From Omphalotus guepiniiformis (Eukaryota > Basidiomycota > Agaricomycetes > Agaricales > Omphalotaceae), in NCBI GenBank assembly GCA_028554645.1, contig JAQOOI010000073.1, positions 124,001-188,000 on the forward strand: 64,000 nucleotides of DNA, read 5' to 3'. This document shows positions 1-11,904 of the stretch, piece after piece; the stretch's first letter is position 1, and each line of letters begins with the position of its first letter. The notes under the pieces were generated by a model. It saw nothing but the letters and a program-made list of their open reading frames with translations, had not been told where the DNA came from and searched no databases. The position numbers and the translations under genes were made by a program.

Positions 1-1716
1 ATCGAATAGAATAAGTAACGAAGAAGAACGTACCGCTTGGCCGCCAGGGTATGGCCCCATCGCGACATATCTAATACATAGTTGAGGAACATAAGAGGCT
101 ACAAGGCTCGGCAGCATCTTACCCGTACGCTCTAAATGGAGGTTGAAGACAAATATCAACTTGTGTCTTTCGAGCCGTTCACATATGCAGGACTACTTAC
201 CCTCCTGCCTATACGACAAAGGTTCTCGGTGAGCTGACCTAGGTTATAGGACGCTTTAAAAGGTCACATACGAATCCGGGATTGACGTGAGTACAAAATG
301 CTGATCTTCCTTCCTCGCAATTAAGACATCGACCGCAAGCGACGTTGAAAGGCATGACGACACGATCTCCCTTTTTCAAGAGCTTTGATAACACGTAGAA
401 TCAGCATCAAAACAAGAAGGGATAATCAAGCACCCGCGAACCGTTACACCATCACCAACTTCCTGAGCAACGGAAACAGCAACATATCAATACGAATATG
501 TAGAGTGAAAACGAGGCTTGAACGAACGTCGACAATTCCCATACTGCCAGTAAGGAGTTGAATCAGTCGGTCACGGATGAGAAGCATTAATAACGTACTT
601 TTCGTGCCCGAATACGATTCCTGGCTCGGCTGCAGTACGACCTTCATACATATGCAAGTCACTGAGTGCAAAGTGAGCTGATAACAAGGATCACAATCGT
701 TAATCCGGACATACCTGCCGCAAATGCATGTTGTCGTGACTAACAATTACAGTTCAATAGCATTGAGCCAACATTCCGAAGTCAAACGATGCAGCCAACC
801 TTTGACAATAACATCATCTGGATGTAAAATGGTCGGTTTCGGTACTTCTTGAATAGACACAGTGAAAGGTTTCTCGTATACTACTGCACGCATTGTCGAT
901 TATCGCTCGCTGCTGGGTTGAAGGTCACAGTGGGTAGGAAACAATGATTGATGAAACGACTTTCAAGACGAGATTGTTATACCAAGGGTCATATGGCGCA
1001 ATCCAATGACTTCATTTCTAAGTTTTCCGCCCGGAAGGTATCAGCTGCCTAGACGTGGGAGGAACAACTACATCACGGGTGTCTGAAACGTCGCCTGAGA
1101 TACACTAAGCCTAAGATAAGCACTACCGGTCTAAATTTCAGCTGAGCTCGAAAGAACAAAAACGTTGGTGTTCACAGACCTTCAAGTTAGTATCCTTCGC
1201 CAGCACGACAATCAAACGACTCCCAGCTTCTTTGGGGCGCGCTGACGTTCTTATGTTACCCAATATTGCACAGTGGCCTTCTCCTCACCTGCTTACGGAT
1301 CGCACCCTAAGGAAATGGTCGGAGCGCCAACGAGGCAAGAACTCATAAATGGAGGTCGGAAGCAAAGGGGTTTTTCGGTCGAAATGACTCATACAGACGA
1401 TCATGTGATCACCCCATATGCTCCCGTCGCGCAACATTCTTTCTGAATGAGTCTTCATTCGCAGACCGCAGCAGCTTCTCAGGTTGTGATGCCTTTCTTC
1501 CCCAGGTAGATCCAACCAAATAATTAGTAAGAGGATAAGATAGTGGAAATCTAATCTTTTAACCTTGCAGAGGAAAAGTCTTCTATGCTCTTACACTGAG
1601 TATACAGCAGTTCACATAGCAGAAATGATCTTAGTATCAATCAATCACAGAATACAAGTACACAGATGCCACTATAACTCTCTTTCGACATCAATCAAAG
1701 GCTGAACAATATCCTA
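1..1716. other. Intergenic, no supported gene
   Basis: Only short open frames without codon texture, splice context or recognisable motifs. I see no RNA gene or repeat here. Confidence 0.5.
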
Positions 1717-2431
1717 CTACATGTCACTGACCCATCCACCTTGACCTCTCCCAGTGTTAACCTGGTGATAAACTGTGCCTAAGAACAAAATAAGCCACTT
1801 TTGTTAGTATTTAATATTTGTTTATAGACTTACTGATATACTAAGGAAATAGGCAGTGAGTTTGAGTTAGAAAGATAGAAGGTAATTTAGATAGAGTGCA
1901 ACATACCTCAGCATAAAATGATGTTCCCGGTTTATATATGACAATGCGTGGATAAATGCCATATAACATGTCCACCTTGTAATTGCAGATCCCCTTGGGC
2001 TCTCCATATATAACATAGGAACCCTCAAGAGTATCAACTATAAAGACAAATTAAAGTAAGTGGCCTGAAGGCCACAAATCACATGAGTACTTACCACCTG
2101 GAAAGGTATCGAAGGAAACTATGAAGTTCTTCCACATATATGGAAAGTTGACTGTCATAAGATCACCATTTCCATTTGTGAAGGAAGCGGTGGACTGGGT
2201 GGTGCCGGTGACACCCCAGTCATATGATCCCAGATAGAAGCCAAATGTAGAAAGTTGCAGAGCCTTCAACCCATCCGAGTCAAAGTAACTCTTTATGAAG
2301 GCATCATCAAGCTTAGCTGGTTTACCAGCAGCATCATAAAGCTCTTCGAATTTCGCAGCTGCCTTTTCATGATAGCTGGTAAGAAGTTCTTCAGAGTAAG
2401 CAACAGAAGTCTGAGAAGCCTGAGAAGTCAT
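1717..2431 (-). CDS. Unrecognised 178-aa protein gene, four exons including a 7-nt microexon
   Basis: Exons on the minus strand are 2431-2095, 2037-1907, 1840-1834 and 1778-1717, giving 178 codons plus TAG with phase kept at every junction. The start is the first true ATG (MTSQASQ); the open frame upstream begins only at a TTG. The product is soluble-looking with no signal peptide or membrane segment. The central part is Gly/Tyr/Trp-rich and the C-terminus reads VYHQVNTGRGQGGWVSDM. The third exon is only 7 nt (TATATCA), bounded by a TTAG acceptor and a GTAAGT donor, with a CTAAC branch site in each flanking intron. Skipping it shifts the last exon into a different frame. I do not recognise the family and assign no function. 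Expression is inferred from intron structure only. Confidence 0.6.
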
Positions 2432-3317
2432 AGCGAGATACAGAGAACCAGTGTTAGAGGACAAGTCTGCTGGAGATGTGCTATTAGGATTTGAGATGCT
2501 GGGCTTTTATACACAAAACAGCCTCTAAAGAGAATGTGCAAACAGTGCCCAAATATCCATTTTTGATATAATACCCAATCTTTTTCAGAGCCAACAGCTG
2601 CAGAGAGGCAGCTCCTTTCAGTAGATGTAGCATAGATAGTAGCATTATCACGACCATTGACCCCAGCATAGTAATGGCACATTTCGGATCCCAAACCATG
2701 ATCCTGATCTACGGATCCTTGAACTTGGAAGAGATATCTCGGATTAGCTTAGTATGAGAACAGCATATGGTTCATTTTACAGCTCGTACAACTCTCTGTG
2801 GATAGGAGTTCTGAGATAGGACCGGGTCACCCAGGTGTAAACTAAGCCTGTTGAAGCTTTGCTACAGACCCCGATGTATGAATTCCACTTCCAACTGTAG
2901 TTTTACTAGCCGATTATGATACAGTAGCAAAATGGACATAGTAGCGGTCCTCCGATTCCAAAACGCAGGCCCGAGGCCTATCTATCTCGACTCTGATCCA
3001 TCGTACACTTCCTAGCCTTCACATGGTCTCACAGCCGAACCCTCCTTCGTTTTTTCTAATCCTGTGACTTCGATCCGTCAACGCCATGCCCACACCCATA
3101 TCCATACCGCCGCGACAGTGACAGGCCTCCCACCCCCATATTCCTCATTAGAGGGTGCAAAAACGGGCTTTGTGACCTAACATGACAATTCATTGATGCT
3201 TCATCAACAGACCACACATTATCAATTCAACATCAGTGAATGCTTCAATCGCTCTTCCGGATCCAAGCAGATTCATCATCATTCCTCCCCAACGCAAGAG
3301 CCAAAAAAGAAACCTTC
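2432..3317. other. Intergenic, no supported gene
   Basis: A minus-strand open frame at about 2428-2694 abuts the preceding gene, but it is out of frame with that gene and has no motif. Nothing else is supported. Confidence 0.4.
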
Positions 3318-3560
3318 CCTGCTTCTCATGCATTCCCAAAATCATCCATCCGTCGACTCAAGGTCCGTATCTGAACCCACCAAAGTCCGCTTAAGGAACC
3401 CTAACACCTCCCCTCTCCCTCTGAGTTCCAAATTCCATCCAAGATCTCCCAACCTCCTAACATTGTTACATTCCTCGCGAAAGACGTATGAACATCAAAA
3501 GTGATTCCAACCGACGGTAAGAGGTTTAGTGAATCCTTTCTTCGAATGTACAATGTACAC
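3318..3560 (-). pseudogene. Decayed fragment of the F-box gene
   Basis: This stretch is recognisably similar to part of the coding sequence of the intact F-box gene around 5830-6135 and lies in the same orientation. Shared blocks include the segment around TCGACTCAAGGTCCGTATC, the CCAACCTCCTAACATT segment and a further block near 3520-3550. Many substitutions and indels interrupt the frame, so no protein of useful length survives. It reads as an old duplication relic. I see no evidence of function. Confidence 0.6.
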
Positions 3561-3953
3561 GAGCCACTATAACATCAAGAATCGAATCCCCATGAAGAAC
3601 GTTCAATTGAAGGCAGGTATGTCAGGAAGGGATTCCTGACTCCCTAAACGGAGGTCTTGTGGCGATTGGCGGAGGTGCACGTTGTAGACGAAAGGAGTTA
3701 GCGTTTGAAGAGGTTAGTGGGCTCCATTTTCACTTTCAACGCAGCCATCGTATACATGAAAGTAGCAAGAAAGTTCAAGTTTTGGTTTCTGCCAGGTACA
3801 CGTATCGCGCGCGGCGGTACAGCTGGTACCTGTCACGTCGGTGGGTTCTCAGTACATGGGCAATCGACAGAACCACTGCAGAATTGTCAAGAATACCTCA
3901 TCGCGTCGCTGCGTTCTAGCAGCTAGCAGCTCTAGCTATCCCTAGCTGGCAGC

Positions 3954-4075
3954 ACGGAGATTTAGATGAGAGGGACTCGGTGGAAAGGGAGGTTAGAGTG
4001 AGTCCGAAATGGGGAATTTCAGGTTCTGATACGGACGGACCTTGAATCGACGGATGATGAATTTGGGGATGCACG
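3954..4075 (+). pseudogene. Second, inverted F-box gene fragment
   Basis: The plus strand here matches the coding strand of the intact F-box gene at about 5975-5845, including AGTCCGAAATGGG and GGTTCTGATACGGAC followed by a GATGATGAA(C/T)TTGG segment. It overlaps in content with the fragment at 3318-3560 but is inverted relative to it, so the two relics form a head-to-head pair beside the parent gene. Indels destroy the frame. Confidence 0.55.
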
Positions 4076-4232
4076 TCTAACTTGCAATTCCGACAGTTGG
4101 TATTATCATGATGAATAGGGAGTAGCATGAACATCATGTCGTCCTTTCCGAGTATCCAAAGCACGCGGTATCCAAAGTCCAGGAATACTCACCCAACCCA
4201 ACCCAACCCCATCATGGCCATCCATCCTTCCC

Positions 4233-6538
4233 TCACTGCTTAACATTAACATTAACCCTCCTAACCTCCCACCTAACTCTATCCTTCTCCCCCGAATCCT
4301 TCACAAGCACAACAACCTTCCCTCCACCCTCCGCCCCAGGTTCCCAATGATCCAACCTCCTCAATTTAGGACACTTCCACGCCAACACACTAGCAATCTC
4401 ATCGTTTTTCCTAATCCTACTTCGATCCGTCATCGTCATTGTCGTAGCCATAGTACCCATAGTACCAAAGCCTACGCCCATACCGCCCTTTGCCTTTGCC
4501 TTTCCTTTTCCTTTTCCTTTTCCACCCTGCGAGCCGCCCAGGTTCAGGTTCGAACCCAAACCCAAACTCGAGGTCCCAGCAGAAGCAGCCGATGCAGCCG
4601 AAGCAGCTGCAGAAACTTCATAAAAGAACTTGATCCCATGAAAAGTCGTCAACTCCGGTGCGGTAGATAAAAGTGTTGCCCATTCGACTACATTCGTGTT
4701 TATACCACTAGCAGACTGCGAATGCGAATGACAGTGTCCTTGATTCACCCCCGCAGCCGCAGCAGCCGAACGTGTTGTGGTGGTGTTCAAGCCCCCTTTC
4801 TTTCCTAAATCCAACCAAACGAGTTTCGGAACACACTCCACGAGTTTCTTGACATCCTCCATCTCACCCCAACTATCCAACTCAACCCTCTTAACACCCA
4901 ATCCAAATTCCCGAAGTGCCATAAAAAACATATCATTCGCCAATTGACTCCCCCCTGCCCCCGCTCCCGCCGTTGACCCAGAAGACCCAAAAAGACGTAC
5001 ACCCTTGATAGTTTCAATCGGTCTACACCGCAACTCCGAATCACAAGGACACCTCAAAATCGCACAAACAATTTCCCTCGAAGCTCTAACCTCACGAAGC
5101 TTCGGAAGTGCATTTGGTGGAAAAACAAGTTTGTTGCTGGTACCGCCGCCGCCCATATCTAGATGAAGTACCTCGATGTTGAGGTTTGAGGAGAAGAATG
5201 TTGTTGCGGCGTCGAGACCGGTGGTTGGTGAGCACCGGAGGTTGGTTAGTGTTAAAGAAGTTAGGTTTGGCCAACGACCGAAGAGGAATAGGTCGTCGGC
5301 GGAGAGGTGGGCGGTTGGGTAGGTACGGGGTTGGGTGTATGTGATATTGAGAGACTGTGAGGAGCGAGGGAGGGTTGTTGTTAGTGTTCTTTGGGTTGGA
5401 TGGTAGTAATGTATGTCACCCCGTACCTGTAAGTTGGGGCAACTATTGAGCATCCCTTTAACGCGAGAAAGATCTGGGTGTTTGGTTGAACCATAAGTGT
5501 GTCTCGTTGACTTTAAAGAAACCGTCTTTAGCTCTGGCATCTGGGGGCATCCACCGTAGTTCCCGAGTCAGCCAAGTGCATTAAAACCGAAGGCTCGGAA
5601 GGAAGGAGTAAACTTACCACCAAAAGCCGTACACTCCTACTCCCACTCCCAGATTCCTCCTCCGGTGCGGCAAAAACGAGATTATCACCAACCTCGACCT
5701 CACGCAACAAACGACACTTCATCATCAACGTAGGCCAAACACTATCAATCGACATCAGCGAATGATTACTCTTCCACGCAAACGAAGTAAGATTCGTCAT
5801 CTTCCCCAACGCAGAAACTAAAAACCTCTCTTGCTTCTCATGCATCCCAAGTTCATCATCAGTCGACTCAAGGTCCGTATCAGAACATAACATCCCCCCT
5901 GCCCATTTCGGACTAACATCCGACCCAAGTTCCCCCGAGGAGAAGTCCCTCTCATCCAAAATCTCCAACCTCCTAACATTCCTTGCCAGGGACGCATGAA
6001 CACTAAAATGATTCCAAATGCCAATCGCGCTGATTTTACACTTGACAACACGATAATCGAAATGTCTAGGAAAGACAATATCGTACATCCTTTGACAAGA
6101 TAACCCAAGGTTGAGTAAATCCTTCTTGGAATGTACATTCGAAACAATAACATCCAAAATCTCCGTCGGCTGACGCGTGATTGATGTTCGACGAGAAGGT
6201 AAAGAACCAATGAAGGGCTCGATGATGGTTAGGAGATGGACTGAGATCTTGTATTCGTCTGGTGTTAATTTGAATTGACAACCGCCGCCGATACGAGAGG
6301 GTAGGGAACTGAAGAGTTTTAAGAGAACGTTGAAGGCGTGGAAAGGATCTTTTGGGTCGTATGAACTGGGGTTTGTGTCGATTGGGGGAAGTGCTAGACG
6401 TCGTGGAGGACGAGTGGTTGATTTGGAATTGGAATTGGAATTGGTTGAGATGGTGGGTTTGGGTTTGGTTGAGGTACTGCCGCCGCTGGTGCGGAAGCGG
6501 GGAGAGGTGGATGTGGGTGTGGGTTTGGAAGAAGACAT
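4233..6538 (-). CDS. F-box domain protein with variable C-terminal region
   Basis: Two exons, 6538-5618 and 5540-4233, are separated by a 77-nt intron (GTAAGT ... CCCAG, phase 0); the product is about 742 aa. Residues 1-45 are Ser/Thr/Pro-rich. An F-box-like segment lies near residues 115-160: RQPTEILDVIVSNVHSKKDL followed by LLNLGLSCQRMYDIVFP. This is the usual LPTEIL...DLLNLxLxCxxxxDIV pattern. The remainder has scattered Leu-rich segments (for example LTSLTLTNLRCS and HLDMGG) typical of the large agaricomycete F-box families, plus Ala- and Gly/Lys-rich low-complexity tracts near the C-terminus. F-box proteins usually act as substrate receptors of SCF ubiquitin ligases; the substrate here is unknown. 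The gene is divergently oriented to HAP3, and two decayed copies of it lie just downstream. Confidence 0.8.
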
Positions 6539-7429
6539 TTATTGGGATGGGAGCTGCTAGGACGCAGCTATGGGATGAAGGAGAGAGGAAAGCAAAGCTA
6601 GGTACTTATTCTTATCAGTTTGTAGTTGTTCTGTTGATTGCCGACGTATTGATTTGGGACCGACCGTGATAGGTATGTCGACCACGAGTACCTGACAGAA
6701 ACCATCATGGACACAGAACACTTGGTTCGAGTCATTACATACGCGGTTTCCATAAATTCCAACGAAGCCGACAGCTTGACATAGAATCAGATAAGATATG
6801 ATGCATGATGCGAGACCTCGGAGAAAAACTACTCACGAGTTCTGAATATTGAATCATGATGGTCACCAAGAAAGAAAGATTCACAGGCTGGCGCGCTGAG
6901 AGGCTGAGAGATTTCCGGTTCCGCGTCACCACCCCACCCAGACTGCATAAGACTCGAAAATCCCCCACTACATTTTGCAGTTACACATAAAACGAGAGCC
7001 AAATCCATCTTGTGGGAATTGCATCACTGCGAAGACTCGGACGCCACCTTGCGAAGTAGAAGTGGATGTACAATAGGGGCCAACAAATTCGTAATTGGCA
7101 GGTGGGAATATTTCTTCAGAGACCTTCGTTCCAGGCCATTCTGGATCCTCTTTGGATTCCCTGGAATCCCTGGGGCTGCATTATCGCAGTCACTGGTGTT
7201 GCCATTGGGGGGCTGCAACGACTTGTCTTTTACTCCAATAACTCGAAACTCGAGTCTCGAATACTTTGTTAATCGAGGAATTCGCAGTTTTTCTTCGAGT
7301 TTGGTTGGGACTGGGACTGGGATTTCCGCGCACAGACGACACGACGACGAGTACCTCACCCTACTCCTGCGAAAAAAACCCTCGAACTCTCCTACCAGCT
7401 CCATTCCACGAAAAAAAGATCGTATTACC
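6539..7429. other. Divergent intergenic region between F-box gene and HAP3
   Basis: About 0.95 kb separates the F-box start (6538) from the HAP3 start (7493) and presumably holds both promoters. No coding feature is supported. Confidence 0.5.
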
Positions 7430-7454
7430 CACACACACACACACACACACACAC
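7430..7454. repeat. (CA)n microsatellite in HAP3 5' leader
   Basis: A dinucleotide run of twelve CA units lies 38 bp before the HAP3 ATG, so it probably sits in the 5' untranslated leader. Confidence 0.9.
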
Positions 7455-7492
7455 GCTACGCACACCAAACCCACCCCCCTCATCTCACTCAA

Positions 7493-8199
7493 ATGTCCGA
7501 ACTACAACCAATACAACCTATAATCGCCACGCAAGAAGATGGTTCACGTTTGGAACAACCACCTGAAGAACAACCGGAGCCAGCGCCGATTACTGAACAG
7601 GAAGTTGGGGAGTATCGTGAGCAGGATAGATATTTACCTGTGAGTATCCCTCCCCCCGACTGGTCTTTGTGTCTTTCGTGGATGTTTATTCTCATGCATG
7701 AATGAATTTCTTTCACTCCCACTCTATCAATCATCCCCATCCCCATCCTCGCCCTTCTCCCTACCTCGCCTCGCCTCGCCTCGCAACATCACATCAACAC
7801 GGGCGGGGGTGACACAGATAGCCAACGTCTCCCGAATAATGAAATCCTCCGTCCCCTCAACCGCCAAAATCGCCAAAGACGCCAAAGAATGCGTCCAAGA
7901 ATGCGTCTCAGAATTCATCTCATTCATCACATCCGAAGCAGCAGAAAAATGTCAATTAGAAAAACGTAAAACGATAGGTGGAGAGGATATTCTTTATGCT
8001 ATGGCTACGCTTGGGTTTGAGAATTATGCGGAGACTTTGAAGATTCATTTGGCGAAGTTGAGGGCTGTGAGTTTTTTTATTCCCTCTTTGTTTGTTTTTG
8101 GTTTTGGTGGGGTTGTTACTCACGAATGATCCTGTTTGGTAGCATCAGAATAACGCCTCTGCGAGTGTTAGATCGAATGACAGATTAGACGAGGAATGA
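7493..8199 (+). CDS. HAP3: CCAAT-binding factor subunit Hap3 / NF-YB
   Basis: Exons 7493-7639, 7818-8066 and 8143-8199 encode about 150 aa. Introns are 178 and 76 nt, both phase 0 with GTGAGT donors. A short acidic Gln/Pro/Glu-rich N-terminus (about 45 residues) precedes the NF-YB histone-fold core: [15 protein letters not shown], then [44 protein letters not shown] and [14 protein letters not shown]. These are the conserved elements for CCAAT contact and for pairing with Hap5/NF-YC and Hap2/NF-YA. The protein is expected in the nucleus as part of the heterotrimeric CCAAT-binding complex, which in fungi controls respiratory, iron and nitrogen genes. The length is normal for a short fungal Hap3. 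Confidence 0.93.
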
Positions 8200-9600
8200 A
8201 TAGAAGGAGGGTTTATTGTCGTCGTTGTTTGGGGCCGCCTGCGAGTCGAGTGAGCATCACATCATCTATTCCTTCTTCCAACCCACGGCGTGGCTGATTC
8301 ATTTCATCGTTTGTCACAGTTCTGTACTTATTAGGACCTATATTTATTGGTTATACTGTATTCATAAATCCAAAAGTTGTTTCGCTGGCCCTTTTGCTAT
8401 ATTATTATACGCCCAATTATCGATTATTTCGTTCCCCAAGCGCATATACACACTCAAAACCCCATTCACCAAGCAACCCAATAAGCCTCCCTCCACAACA
8501 AAACTCACCACTCACATCTCAATACCCTCGCAAATTCCTCCGATGCCCTATTCCTCCCTCAAACGAGTCATACTTCCTCCTCCCCTCCCCTTCGTGCCTC
8601 CTCCTCTTCCTCCTCCCCTCCCTCTTCCTCCTCCTCCTCCTTTTCCTCCCAGGCGTAGACTAGGTCCTTCTGTCCACCGCGCCAAAGCAACAGGTTCAGC
8701 GCTTAAAATTCAAACTCCGTCGTCGGCGCTTGTCAACAAAAAGTTTTCTCGACTCTCTTTCTTTTCCTTTTTCTTCGAGCCAGGAAAGCCCTACTCGAAA
8801 CCTTCCAGTCGTGTTCGACCTAAACATTTAAATATTTATTTCTTATTTCTTATGTTGTGCTGGTTCATCCACCTTCGACATACTCTTCTTGACTCCCGCG
8901 CGATTGTCCCAACGGGTTTGAAACCCACGTCAAGAAATGGCGATGGTATAGTGAAGCGATTCGATTCTTGAGAATGTTTGGGATCATTGAATATGTGGAG
9001 TTATTTAGAGCTCTTTTGTCCGATCAGGACTGCCATACGAGAACGTTGCGTCGTTCTTGTAAATTATGAACGCCGCAGAGCACTGGCAAAAGCGATGTCA
9101 CGGTGAGTGAAGGTCTCATTGCGTTCCACCATATTACATTGAATTGAAACTTTCGTTTCAAATAGATCCGCCTGGGTGAACTCAAGGACTTCACTGCCCC
9201 ATCGGAAGTAATTAGTGTAAACAATGCTCAGCTTTGACCGGGACCGGTGACTCCAAGATTCTGTAACGGTTGATTCACGCCCGCAGACTACGTATCTCTG
9301 CTATGTCTTCGCCTAGGATTATGCACCGGCTGGTACCCCGCGAACTATGGCCGCTAGTCATTGGGGTTCGTCTAGTCCACGTGCCATGAATAAGACATTT
9401 GCATTGGGCTGTATGTCTCGCGAATAACGTTCACGATTGGCAAAGCTCAGCATAGCAATTTCACGAAGGCGCAAGGCGCAAGTACTTTTCGAATACCTCG
9501 CCCACCAAGTCCGTGAACTTCGAGCGAGCAGTGTGGAAGTACAGCGTTCTTGTCTAGCGACACTGGTTCTGTGCAGGGAGCGATGAAGATTACTGCAGTC
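8200..9600. other. Intergenic with pyrimidine-rich tract
   Basis: The strongly C/T-biased stretch at about 8560-8660 produces long but compositionally trivial open frames (Pro/Leu/Phe runs). The part from about 9200 resembles the upstream region of the second secreted-protein gene (13.06-13.55 kb), so the promoter was duplicated along with the gene. No coding feature is supported. Confidence 0.5.
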
Positions 9601-9610
9601 ATCGGTGGGG

Positions 9611-9617
9611 TATAAAG
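9611..9617 (+). promoter_or_regulatory. TATA box of first secreted-protein gene
   Basis: TATAAAG lies 96 bp before the ATG at 9713. The paralogous gene has the same GGGTATAAAG context at a similar distance. Confidence 0.6.
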
Positions 9618-9712
9618 GCCAGGACATCTCCTCTGGTAAGTCATCATCACCAACACATCTCATTCGTCTTTGCATTCACACCATCGTCTCTCAGATACAT
9701 CCTCGACCTACC

Positions 9713-10445
9713 ATGATGTTCACATCCACTACATTCTTCATCGCCGCTCTGCTCACAACTTACTCTCCCATCGTCACCGCATCTCCCACTACCGCTCGAT
9801 CCCCACAGAAAGCCCGACGAGAACTCAGCGCTCGCGCGTCAGAGGAATACAATAGCGCTTGTTACCCCAACTTCTTCGGTGAAGGTGTATCTATCACCAA
9901 TTACGCGTACGATGATAAGCCTCTTGAATGGGGTGTTATCCCCGCTGCGACGAAGGGTGCTGTTCTTGGAAGCGAGAGTTTTAGGGGGTTTGGGACACCG
10001 GATTGGCATGTTCAGCAGGATGGGAAGTATCCGACGCGTTATATTATCAAGTGAGTTCCTTCTTTTACCGGATGAGATTCTTATACTGATCATACTTGAA
10101 GAGATGTTGATAATAACAATCTTGCCGTCGAATTCGAGAGTTCGTGGGCTGAACTCGAGCTTGGTACATCTTCCGACAGCGGGAACGATATGTGAGTGTT
10201 TCCTCAGCCTCCGTAAACACCCACACTAATACCCCAACGATCCTTCTAGCACCCAACTATTCGAAATCGCCTGCTTGGATTGTTACGAGCAAGGACCCAC
10301 GGGTAGTATCATCGCTGACTACTGCCTTATCTCCCCGCTCAGTACCAACGCTACTGGATGTGTTGAAATGACCCCTGGGAATCCGTTGAGTGTTGGGTCT
10401 TGTGAGAGTGTTAATGAGTATCAGATCTTTAGGTTCACTTCGTGA
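9713..10445 (+). CDS. Small secreted protein, family member 1 (207 aa)
   Basis: Exons 9713-10050, 10102-10191 and 10250-10445 have phase-2 introns of 51 and 58 nt. A signal peptide covers roughly residues 1-22 (hydrophobic FFIAALLTTYSPIVTA), followed by a basic segment with KARR that could be a Kex2 site. The mature region holds conserved blocks CYPNFFGEGVSITNYA, SESFRGFGTPDWHVQQDGKY, DVDNNNLAVEFESSW and a C-terminal Cys-containing part (ACLDCYEQGP, DYCLISPL, TGCVEM, GSCESV). These suggest disulfides and extracellular location. Small secreted proteins of this kind are common in basidiomycetes; the family and function are not recognised. The paralogue at 13.6 kb has the same intron positions. 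Confidence 0.8.
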
Positions 10446-10859
10446 TGCAAAGGAGATACGGAGATTTGTATGTATGTGGCATTGATGGCGGCGGGGAATT
10501 GATTATGGACTTGTACCCCTCGTCCGTCGGTAGGTTGGCTTTCGCTCTTAGACGGACTTGGAGGTTGTAACTCCTGTAGACACAGAATCTGTAGTATGTA
10601 CCTAGAAATTGACATAGAATTCAAGGGAAGAGGCACTGACTGGATAGATGAGTGAGTAATGGAGTTGCCAATGAGTCTCATGAATTCGTGCATATCGAAT
10701 GAAACCATACCATCCATGAGTTTGTGAGGGACCGTTCTCTTAGCCTGTAGAATTCGATTAAGCACGCGGTGTATGCGGAGAGATCACTGCCAGGTCCGTG
10801 CGCACATGCGGTCCGTGCACTTGCGCTACGCGAAAGCTTAGCTAATCCTGCTAGAAGGG

Positions 10860-11870
10860 CCTCGCAAGCCCTCGTCTCTTCTCTTTCTTTCTTCAACCAC
10901 AACCACAGCAGACTGAAAACCGCGACACTCGCTACGCACAAGACTTTCAACGGTCTCTCTTCGCGAGTGGGCTAAGGTCTGAGAATATCTCTTCCTCGAT
11001 TGGCTCTAGCTGGGTCCTGGCTTTAATTCCCGCCAAGCAACGTATCAGAAATTCACTGGGTCCTCTCTTGTTTTTCCCCGAAGATCTTTGTTTCGTATGA
11101 AGTGAGGGGGGCATGGAGATCCTGGTTTGGAAGTCGTTGTGAAGACTTGGGTGGTTGCATTGCGTGCACGTTCCCGTTCCCTCAGTCCTTACTCTTTCGT
11201 GCGTCAAGGTGCCCGTCCTCCTTTGGAGTGGGTGCAGGGAAGCTGCTCTCACTATGTGTTTGAAAAAAAACACATTGAGTCGAGTTATCAGCATCCCTTG
11301 TTCGTTTTGTCTTTTTGACATTGAACCCTGCAAAAGTTCCTGCGGGGTCAGGGGGTTCACCTGTGGAGGTTCGCTGAAAAGGGACCTTCCCTCGTGAAAT
11401 ACCCCTCGACGTCACTGACCCCTGCATGGGGCTTTATATGCGATGTCAATCGTTTCAATGTGAACGTGAATCCAGATGGGATGAGTGTCTCGTCTCGTAT
11501 GGGTAGTTCGTTGTTGTTTTCGATGATCAGGCGCACGAGGAGGAGATTGTATTGTGTGGTGGGGCGAGCATGGAATTATCTTTGAGTGCACTTCGCGGTG
11601 CATGGCTTGGTTGATCTGTGTCGCGAACAGGTTGACGCTGTGTAACTCGATTCAGACTACTCTCGGTCTGCTGTGTCTTGACCAATTTTTTGTTATGTTT
11701 TCTCTCTTCGGAGTGTTTTGATTACTTGGTATTCTTCAGGTGTTTGGGTACGCTGCGTCTGTATTTACTCATTCAGTTGGAGTGCTTCGTGTCGTTTGAT
11801 GTAGACGAGCTATATAATGTAAACACGGCTATTGGGACAAATGGTCCGTGCACTACAGATTTGTTACACG
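10860..11870. repeat. Diverged tandem unit A between the secreted-protein genes
   Basis: This unit of about 1.0 kb aligns with the unit at 11905-12880 in the same order, offset about 1,040 bp. A long near-identical block starts at CGCGACACTCGCTA and another at GTAACTCGATTCAGACTA. On the minus strand, 11024-10947 encodes a tail (QLEPIEEEIFSDLSPLAKRD, then R and stop) that also occurs in unit B. A further minus-strand open frame around 11585-11370 reads plausibly as protein (LPIRDETLIPSGFTFTLKRL), but no complete gene model could be built. The unit may be a decayed duplicated gene or a repeat element. Confidence 0.55.
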
Positions 11871-11904
11871 TGGCTACTTAGCTAAGCAAATGAATGCCTA
11901 GAAT

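Noticed and set aside
8216..8971. 251-codon plus-strand open frame
   Set aside because: Built on a C/T-rich tract (Pro/Leu/Phe runs) with no start context, domain or splice evidence.
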